Assembly: GCF_023278365.1 (NCBI RefSeq)
Contig: NZ_CP075338.1
Coordinates: forward strand, 1,984,001 to 2,048,000
Reading direction: 5' to 3'
DNA: 64,000 nt
DNA from: Epilithonimonas zeae
GTDB taxonomy: Bacteria > Bacteroidota > Bacteroidia > Flavobacteriales > Weeksellaceae
Part shown: positions 58,649 to 64,000 of the stretch, one piece after another
How the letters are laid out: the number at the start of each line of letters is the position of its first letter
Numbering within the stretch: the first letter of the stretch is position 1
Translations under genes and position numbers: made by a program
The notes under the pieces: generated by a model
Seen by the model: only the letters and a program-made list of their open reading frames with translations
Database searches by the model: none
What the model was told of the DNA's origin: nothing

Positions 58649-58678
58649 AAAACTCCAGTCTTTTTAGACTGGAGTTTT
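58649..58678 (-). terminator. intrinsic terminator of the 58697 outer-membrane gene
   Basis: AAAACTCCAGTC (58649-58660) pairs perfectly with GACTGGAGTTTT (58667-58678). Confidence 0.88.
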
Positions 58679-58696
58679 AAATGTTTTTTGAAATTC

Positions 58697-59221
58697 TTAT
58701 TTCAGATTAAAATTAAATCCTACTATAACTGCACCAACAGTTTCTTTTCCTGCGATTGGACGGTTATCATAATACCCTCTGTCATATTTACTTGAAACAC
58801 TTTGATAACCAACATACAATTCTCCAACTGGCAAATTATACATAAACTTTGGGACCGCATATAAACCGCCATTTACATTATCTGCGGTTGAAATTGCATA
58901 ACCAAGATCCAATCCTACCGCTATTGGAGCACCAGAGAATGAATACTTACCTGTAACTGCTACCGGAATAAACCCGAAATCATCGCCCTTGTAAGTTCCA
59001 CCACCGTATTTATAACTTTTAGCGATGTAGTGTGAATATCCTGTCGCAACACCTAGATCAAAGCCTTTTGTAATGTTCCATCTGTATGCAGCATCTAAAC
59101 CTAAAGTAAAATCAGAGTTACCTGTAGTTGGCGCTCCAATATGAGCACCTAATTTAAATCCTTCTTGAGCTTGCGATAAACCAAATACAGCAATCGCCGC
59201 AGCTAAAAATAACTTTTTCAT
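58697..59221 (-). CDS. small outer-membrane beta-barrel protein
   Basis: 174 residues. The signal peptide is KKLFLAAAIAVFGLSQAQ, nearly the same as that of the neighbour at 57946. The mature part (EGFKLGAHIGAPTTGNSDFT, LGLDAAYRWNITKGFDLGVA, then ATGYSHYIAKSYKYGGG) contains about eight amphipathic strands and ends GAVIVGFNFNLK. Repeated Gly/Tyr and the terminal aromatic strand fit an eight-stranded barrel of the outer-membrane-protein superfamily. No specific role can be named. It lies between phoH and the other barrel on the same strand, with its own terminator. Confidence 0.8.
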   Translation of the reverse strand: MKKLFLAAAIAVFGLSQAQEGFKLGAHIGAPTTGNSDFTLGLDAAYRWNITKGFDLGVATGYSHYIAKSYKYGGGTYKGDDFGFIPVAVTGKYSFSGAPIAVGLDLGYAISTADNVNGGLYAVPKFMYNLPVGELYVGYQSVSSKYDRGYYDNRPIAGKETVGAVIVGFNFNLK

Positions 59222-59280
59222 AGTTTTAAAAATTTAATTTCCAAGGAACTATAACCAAGTTTTATACCAAAGATCAATTT

Positions 59281-60228
59281 TTACTTTCTTTCTACATTAT
59301 TATAGGCCATAATAATCTTCTTCACAACAGGATGTCTTACCACATCTTCCTCTGTAAGATGCACGAAACCAATCTCTTCTACATCTTTTAAAATAGTCAT
59401 AGATTCTTTAAGTCCAGACTGCTGATTTTTTGGTAAATCAATTTGGCTTGGATCACCTGTGATAATGAATTTGGCATTCATTCCCATTCTGGTTAAGAAC
59501 ATTTTCATTTGAGAATGCGTGGTGTTCTGAGCTTCATCCAAAATCACAAAAGCCTCATCCAGAGTTCTACCTCTCATAAAAGCCAAAGGTGCTACTTCTA
59601 TAATTCTTTTCTCCATAAAACCTTCCAGCTTCTCATGCGGAATCATATCACGAAGCGCATCATACAACGGCTGCATATATGGATCTAATTTTTCTTTTAG
59701 ATCACCAGGCAGGAAACCAAGACTTTCGCCAGCTTCCACAGCAGGTCTTGTGAGGATGATTCTTTTAACTTCTTTATCACGAAGTGCTTTTACAGCCAAA
59801 GCAACACTTGTATAGGTTTTTCCGGTTCCGGCAGGACCAATGGCAAAAACCATATCTTTTTTCTCAGATGCTTTTACCAACTTTTTCAGATTGGTAGTCT
59901 TCGCTTTGATAGCTTTTCCATTGACACCTTTTACGATAATATCCTGATCAAAAACCAATTGTTTTTCAGAATCGTCCTTTAATTTCAAAAGAGATTCCAA
60001 TTGTTTGATTTCGATAGAATTGTGCTTGGTAATATAAGCAGAAATATCATCGAGTTTTTGCTTCAAAACATCCAGAGTTTCTCTGTTTCCCATTGCAAAG
60101 ATAAAATTATCACGACCCGTGATTTTAAGCGTTGGAAAACTGGATTTTATAAGATTGAAATTTTGATTCTGAACACCATAAAAGGTTTTGGTGTTGATAT
60201 CTTGTAGTTCATAATTGATTTCGAACAT
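59281..60228 (-). CDS. phoH: PhoH family ATPase
   Basis: 315 residues. The N-terminal part (about 1-110) is RNA-binding-like (PTLKITGRDNFIFAMGNRET). The PhoH ATPase domain has Walker A VFAIGPAGTGKTYTSVALAV (about residue 128), the PhoH-specific RIILTRPAVEAGESLGFLPG and DLKEKLDPYMQPLYDAL, and Walker B AFVILDEAQNTTHSQMKMFL followed by LTRMG and KFIITGDPSQIDLP. It resembles superfamily 1 helicases and is linked to RNA turnover or ribosome maturation (YbeZ group) together with YbeY. The promoter box TATATTTG lies at 60253-60260. It is divergent from the SAM hydrolase. Confidence 0.95.
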   Translation of the reverse strand: MFEINYELQDINTKTFYGVQNQNFNLIKSSFPTLKITGRDNFIFAMGNRETLDVLKQKLDDISAYITKHNSIEIKQLESLLKLKDDSEKQLVFDQDIIVKGVNGKAIKAKTTNLKKLVKASEKKDMVFAIGPAGTGKTYTSVALAVKALRDKEVKRIILTRPAVEAGESLGFLPGDLKEKLDPYMQPLYDALRDMIPHEKLEGFMEKRIIEVAPLAFMRGRTLDEAFVILDEAQNTTHSQMKMFLTRMGMNAKFIITGDPSQIDLPKNQQSGLKESMTILKDVEEIGFVHLTEEDVVRHPVVKKIIMAYNNVERK

Positions 60229-60252
60229 AAATAATATTAGTGGTTAGTCTAA

Positions 60253-60313
60253 CAAATATATGAATAGATTTGACATCTTATGCGCCTTTAAAAATTGAAT
60301 TATATTAAATTTG
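60253..60313. promoter_or_regulatory. divergent promoter boxes of phoH and the SAM hydrolase
   Basis: The minus strand reads TATATTTG (60253-60260) for phoH. The plus strand reads TAAATTTG (60306-60313), 16 bases before the ATG at 60330. Confidence 0.5.
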
Positions 60314-60329
60314 CAACAAATCTTATCAA

Positions 60330-61157
60330 ATGTCAGTCATTACGCTTACTTCAGATTACGGACTTGTAGACCATCGGGTTGCAAGTATCAAGGGAAAAAT
60401 ACTCAGCTGGAGCGAGGATGTAAAAGTGGTTGATATCACACATAACATAACGGCTTACAATCTTTTACAAACCGCTTACATTGTAAGAAACGCCTATAAA
60501 TTTTTCCCGGAAGGAAGTATTCATATCATTTCTGTAGACAGCTTTCATCATAAATCGAGGAAGAATATTATTACTAAAATCGATGGTCATTATTTCATTT
60601 GCGCTGATAATGGAATCATTAACCTCATGTTCTTTGATATCAAACCAGAAGCTATTTATGAAATCACTCTGAATAACCGATTTGATGACAAAGTTTCTTT
60701 TCCATCGACAGATATTTTTGTTCCTGCCGCCATGCACCTTTACAAAGGTGGTTTACCAGAAGTGATTGGAAGAAAAATCAAAACTATAAAAGACATTTCT
60801 TTTCCAAAAGCCATTTATAACGAAACTGAAAAAATGATTGTTGGTGAAGTGATGTATATTGATAATTTCGGAAATGTAGTTTCCAATATCAGCCGAAAAT
60901 TTTTCGAAAAGCACGCCTCTATCAATAACGATTTCACGGTTAAATTCCGAAATATTGTTTTGTCAAAAATCATGGAACAATACACAGATGTTGTAACCGA
61001 TTGGAGCAGAGAACAGGAATTTCACGGAAAATCTTCTGTCATTTTTAACGATGCAGACTTGTTAGAAATTACCATTTACAAAGGCAGCGTTCTGAATGGT
61101 GCTTCTACTCTTTTCGGGATGAATGCAGGCGAGAAAATCTACATAGAATTCACATAA
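60330..61157 (+). CDS. SAM hydrolase (SAM hydroxide adenosyltransferase; DUF62/chlorinase family)
   Basis: 275 residues. The family cleaves S-adenosylmethionine to adenosine and methionine using water, or makes halogenated adenosine in a few lineages. The N-terminal domain shows ITLTSDYGLVDHRVASIKGK, VVDITHNITAYNLLQTAYIV and SIHIISVDSFHHKS with the D..x..H site residues. ICADNGIINLMF is the next conserved block. The smaller C-terminal barrel holds GEVMYIDNFGNVVSNIS and FGMNAGEKIYIEF. The hydrolase activity is more likely than halogenation because the usual hydroxide-binding Asp/Arg/His environment seems kept; I cannot verify the 23-residue loop of fluorinases. A bidirectional terminator follows. 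Confidence 0.9.
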   Translation: MSVITLTSDYGLVDHRVASIKGKILSWSEDVKVVDITHNITAYNLLQTAYIVRNAYKFFPEGSIHIISVDSFHHKSRKNIITKIDGHYFICADNGIINLMFFDIKPEAIYEITLNNRFDDKVSFPSTDIFVPAAMHLYKGGLPEVIGRKIKTIKDISFPKAIYNETEKMIVGEVMYIDNFGNVVSNISRKFFEKHASINNDFTVKFRNIVLSKIMEQYTDVVTDWSREQEFHGKSSVIFNDADLLEITIYKGSVLNGASTLFGMNAGEKIYIEFT

Positions 61158-61190
61158 AAAAACCGACAAATATTTGCCGGTTTTTTATTT
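61157..61190. terminator. bidirectional terminator between the SAM hydrolase and the M12 protease
   Basis: AAAAACCGACAAA and TTTGCCGGTTTTT form a stem with one mismatch, with T runs on both strands. Confidence 0.85.
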
Positions 61191-61203
61191 TGATTTAAGA
61201 ATA

Positions 61204-63369
61204 TTATTCTTTGATTAATTTCTTACTAACAGTTTCTTTAGAAGACTTTATCGTTACAATATATGTTCCTGTCTTTAATTTTGAAACATCGAAGCTGTTT
61301 TTTGATACAGAATCTGAATTAAACTCTCTAACCAATTTACCCGATTGATCAAAAACTTTCACGTTCTCGATTTTTTGTTGTCCATCAATTTTGAATTGAT
61401 TTTTAACCGGATTTGGAGATATCGAAATTGATTTTTGAGAATTGAATTCATTAGTTCCTAAAACTGAACAATTCAATAATGCTTTAAAACCAGCCTCATT
61501 AACCATAGTATCAGATCTGAAAACTAATGTAATTGCCCCAGTTGCGTGGGTAGACTCGAAAGGTCCTCTTATCGTTGTACCAGTCATATTACTAGCCCCT
61601 GTGAAAACAGGAGAAGTTGTAGAAGGACCATTTCTAACCGTCAAGAAGTCATAACCTTGTTCTAAATTAAACTCCTGGAAAGTGATTTTTAACTTTTCAT
61701 TGTCATTTTCAGGATAGAATGTTTTACTCCATGTTTCACTATCAGAATAATTACCATCCGGACCACCAGTATCAGTTATTATTTTTCCACACCAGTCATC
61801 GTCTGTCAAAATAATCTGAGATCTTTGATATGCAGGGGAGCAATCTGTTCCGATTTCTATTTTATAAAAAGTACCTTGTGCAAGACCACTTAATGTAAAA
61901 CTTTTTTCTGTAGTAGTACCAGATTGAGCCACTGTCCCATCCATTAAACTCACTCGGTATTTCCATTCAGCAGAAGTGGCATCAGTAATAACAACTGAAG
62001 CTGTAGTCTTGGCAACAGTAGGAATAGATAATCCAGTAACTGTGGTTGCACAAGCCGTCACACAATTTCCACTCAAACAAGCCTTGGAATCAACTGTTTG
62101 TCTGATTAAAGCGCCTGGCTGTTCGCCAAAACCTTTTGTAAAATTGATACCAGTTGAAACCAAATGGCAATAACTCATAATGGTACCTCCATCTGTAGGA
62201 ATAGGTCCAATAGGACAATCACCTTCTGCAAGATCAGGTCTGTAAGTTGGCGCACATCCATCGATAGCTGTTCCGTCTCCATTCCAAGAACAAGCGTGTG
62301 TGTGGGGAGAACCTAAAGCATGGCCCATCTCGTGTGTCATTGCCATAACGGTCCAAGAATAAGTTGGGATATTGCTATAAGTCATATTAATACCTGAGTA
62401 TGCATAACGATTGGTTGTACACAAAGAGTTAAGATAAGCTACACTGGTTGTAGAAGGATAATTTACAAGATGCGCCAGATCTCCTTCAAATGTAGTTCTA
62501 TTGGATCTAAATGCAGCTAAGTTTGCACTATAAGAACCCGTATAAGGATCTGCTGTCTCCCAAACATAAACAGTTTTTAGAGACATTTTAACACCATCAT
62601 TAACATATAACGTATTGATATTATTATGAACAGCGGATATCCAATTGATTGTGTTAGTTACATCACTTCCGTTTTGTTGAAAAGGCTTATAACAAATCTC
62701 GTAATAAACTCTTACACAAGCATCTGTCATTTGTGGAGCTTTAGAAGTTTTGGGATCAAATCTTACTTTTTGAGATTCATTCTCCATTAATTCATCGGTA
62801 GAACAGATGAATGGATTTGTTCCAGTTAATTTCTGATCATTATAAACAACAAAATCTTCGGAGTTCAGAGCTTTTCCTAAAGTCACATTTCCAATATTAT
62901 TTGCAGAAGCGATACCTACTACGTCATTATCAAAAAAGCTAAATGCAACAACGGATGTATTATCTCCCTTGATAATTCCTCTATAAAAAACTCCTTTCTT
63001 ATAATTGGTAATTTGTCTTTTGTTGGTTTCTGCTTTGAACTCTGGAGAATAAAGATCAACTCTTACCATTTCCACTGTAAGTTGTCTATTCTCAAAAGGA
63101 AAATCCATTTCCAATGCTACTGGCTTTTCGCTTACTAAATTTGATAATTGCTTCTTATCCAATTTCAGAACCTGAGCATCTCTCGCAGCTTGTTGGTAAA
63201 CCATTTGTTTACCACTTGTATTATCCAAAGTAAATGGATTAACTTTCTTAAATACTACTTTCTTGTTTTGAAAATCCTTTACTTCTTTCGCAATAGGCCT
63301 TAAACTTGCCTGCGCAGAAAAAAGAACAAGAACAAAAACCGTTAAAAACAGCTGTAAAATTCTTTTCAT
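61204..63369 (-). CDS. secreted M12-type (reprolysin-like) zinc metalloprotease with CUB and T9SS domains
   Basis: 721 residues. The signal peptide is RILQLFLTVFVLVLFSAQ. A propeptide-like region runs to about residue 200. The metzincin motif is TMAMTHEMGHALGSPHTHAC (near residue 345; HExxHxxGxxH complete), and the Met-turn is GGTIMSYCHL (near 398). A fibronectin-like domain (about 435-520; SIPTVAKTTASVVITDATSA, EWKYRV) and a CUB domain (about 525-645; WCGKIITDTGGPDGNYSDSE, FNLEQGYDFLTVRNGP) follow. The T9SS domain is ISISPNPVKNQFKID to KLIKE. It should act outside the cell on proteins. Together with the M4 protease at 7599 it makes the window rich in exported proteases. Confidence 0.92.
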   Translation of the reverse strand: MKRILQLFLTVFVLVLFSAQASLRPIAKEVKDFQNKKVVFKKVNPFTLDNTSGKQMVYQQAARDAQVLKLDKKQLSNLVSEKPVALEMDFPFENRQLTVEMVRVDLYSPEFKAETNKRQITNYKKGVFYRGIIKGDNTSVVAFSFFDNDVVGIASANNIGNVTLGKALNSEDFVVYNDQKLTGTNPFICSTDELMENESQKVRFDPKTSKAPQMTDACVRVYYEICYKPFQQNGSDVTNTINWISAVHNNINTLYVNDGVKMSLKTVYVWETADPYTGSYSANLAAFRSNRTTFEGDLAHLVNYPSTTSVAYLNSLCTTNRYAYSGINMTYSNIPTYSWTVMAMTHEMGHALGSPHTHACSWNGDGTAIDGCAPTYRPDLAEGDCPIGPIPTDGGTIMSYCHLVSTGINFTKGFGEQPGALIRQTVDSKACLSGNCVTACATTVTGLSIPTVAKTTASVVITDATSAEWKYRVSLMDGTVAQSGTTTEKSFTLSGLAQGTFYKIEIGTDCSPAYQRSQIILTDDDWCGKIITDTGGPDGNYSDSETWSKTFYPENDNEKLKITFQEFNLEQGYDFLTVRNGPSTTSPVFTGASNMTGTTIRGPFESTHATGAITLVFRSDTMVNEAGFKALLNCSVLGTNEFNSQKSISISPNPVKNQFKIDGQQKIENVKVFDQSGKLVREFNSDSVSKNSFDVSKLKTGTYIVTIKSSKETVSKKLIKE

Positions 63370-63489
63370 ATAAACTTCTTTTTAAATTTTCACAAAAAAA
63401 GCAATAAAAATCCAAATACGCTAAGAATTCAGCATTTTTAACATTCTAAATTAGAATTGATAAATACCTTTTAATTTTAGACATTAGAT

Positions 63490-63497
63490 TATCTTTG
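63490..63497 (+). promoter_or_regulatory. TAnnTTTG promoter box of hemJ
   Basis: TATCTTTG lies 14 bases before the ATG at 63512. Confidence 0.5.
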
Positions 63498-63511
63498 CAA
63501 AAAATCCGTAG

Positions 63512-64000
63512 ATGCTTTACACGATTATCAAGGCAATTCATATTATTTTTATGGTAAGTTACTTTGCCGGGATTTTCTATCTCGTGAGATTGTTTGTTTA
63601 TTATAAGGACACTGATGAATTCGATGAAGTGAAACAGCAGATTCTCAGAAATCAATATACCTTTATGGCAGTCAGACTTTGGAATATCATTACTGTTCCG
63701 GCAGGGATTCTGATGTTATTAAGCGGATTGACGATGATTTATCTGAATTTTGGATTAATGAAAACACCTTGGTTTCATCTGAAACTGACATTTCTCGTAG
63801 GGCTTGGGATTTATCATTTCTGGTGCTGGAAACGCGTTAAAGAGCTGAAAAATCTCAACGGAAACACACTTTCTATTCCGAATATCAAGCTTCGACAATT
63901 CAATGAGATTGCAACCTTTATTTTATTCGCAGTTGTTTTTACAGTAATTCTCAAATATTCCGTTATACAATATTGGTGGCAGTTATTACTTGGATTTTTC
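63512..64000 (+). CDS. hemJ: protoporphyrinogen oxidase HemJ (cut by window edge)
   Basis: 163 codons are visible with no stop before the edge. HemJ oxidises protoporphyrinogen IX in the inner membrane, the second-last step of heme synthesis. The conserved start is TIIKAIHIIFMVSYFAGIFY with LVRLFVYY, where the His of AIHII is a heme-binding candidate. Then come FMAVRLWNIITVPAGILMLL and TPWFHLKLTFLVGLGIYHFW with further conserved His and Lys. Four membrane helices are visible. Its size suggests that only about 15-25 residues are missing. It is divergent from the M12 protease. Confidence 0.9.
   Translation, partial: MLYTIIKAIHIIFMVSYFAGIFYLVRLFVYYKDTDEFDEVKQQILRNQYTFMAVRLWNIITVPAGILMLLSGLTMIYLNFGLMKTPWFHLKLTFLVGLGIYHFWCWKRVKELKNLNGNTLSIPNIKLRQFNEIATFILFAVVFTVILKYSVIQYWWQLLLGFF

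Overview
The window looks like chromosome of a Flavobacteriia bacterium, most likely Chryseobacterium or a close Weeksellaceae relative. The evidence is the low GC content, the near absence of Shine-Dalgarno sequences, the Bacteroidetes promoter box TAnnTTTG before many genes, six proteins ending in a type IX secretion (T9SS) sorting domain (PNP motif, then a C-terminal KxxKK-like tail), and several families of short dispersed palindromic repeats between genes. I see no rRNA, tRNA, CRISPR array, insertion sequence or prophage. Both edges cut a gene: fabF on the left and hemJ on the right.

Layout. 1-5900: end of fabF; a heme/iron cluster (HugZ-like protein, AraC regulator, siderophore-interacting flavoprotein); ahcY; a YiaA-like and a FUSC-like membrane protein. 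6000-13030: PepD dipeptidase, a secreted M4 metalloprotease, an FKBP-type isomerase, radA and an AcpH-like phosphodiesterase. 13100-23500: a membrane TPR-LuxR regulator, an Lrp regulator, the very long tamB head to head with tsaD, and small membrane or unknown proteins. 23600-32000: rRNA and tRNA methyltransferases (rsmE, trmH), a DinB-like protein, an FAD oxidoreductase, yidC, an HxlR/SDR divergent pair and pyrG. 32100-46500: an accessory-looking stretch with four T9SS cargo genes, two membrane-anchored TPR transcription factors, one TPR protein without a DNA-binding domain, small unknown genes, namA and many repeats. 46600-55900: a DUF2339/DUF3999 pair, a HEAT-like orphan, hemL, a LysM glucosaminidase, a PLP enzyme and a DUF2798/Crp pair. 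55900-64000: split transketolase, two small outer-membrane barrels, phoH, a SAM hydrolase, a secreted M12-type metalloprotease and hemJ.

The most interesting region is 32100-46500. Secreted beta-propeller or repeat proteins carrying T9SS signals sit directly beside regulators that combine a signal peptide, TPR repeats, one membrane segment and a cytoplasmic HTH (AraC type at 34599, LuxR type at 42428). The two T9SS genes on either side of the LuxR-type regulator share a 19-bp element (TGTCACRCAATGTCACGCC) at nearly the same distance, 56 and 58 nt, before their start codons. This suggests a small regulon controlled from the membrane, and I do not know it as a described system. The same region also holds a long inverted repeat pair (32148-32295 / 37826-38000) and an apparent non-coding transcription unit at 40490-40661. 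Further on, a degenerate second copy of the hemL 3' end (50421-50486) brackets an AT-rich orphan gene and suggests an insertion.

Functions are called from motifs read by eye. No database search was possible.
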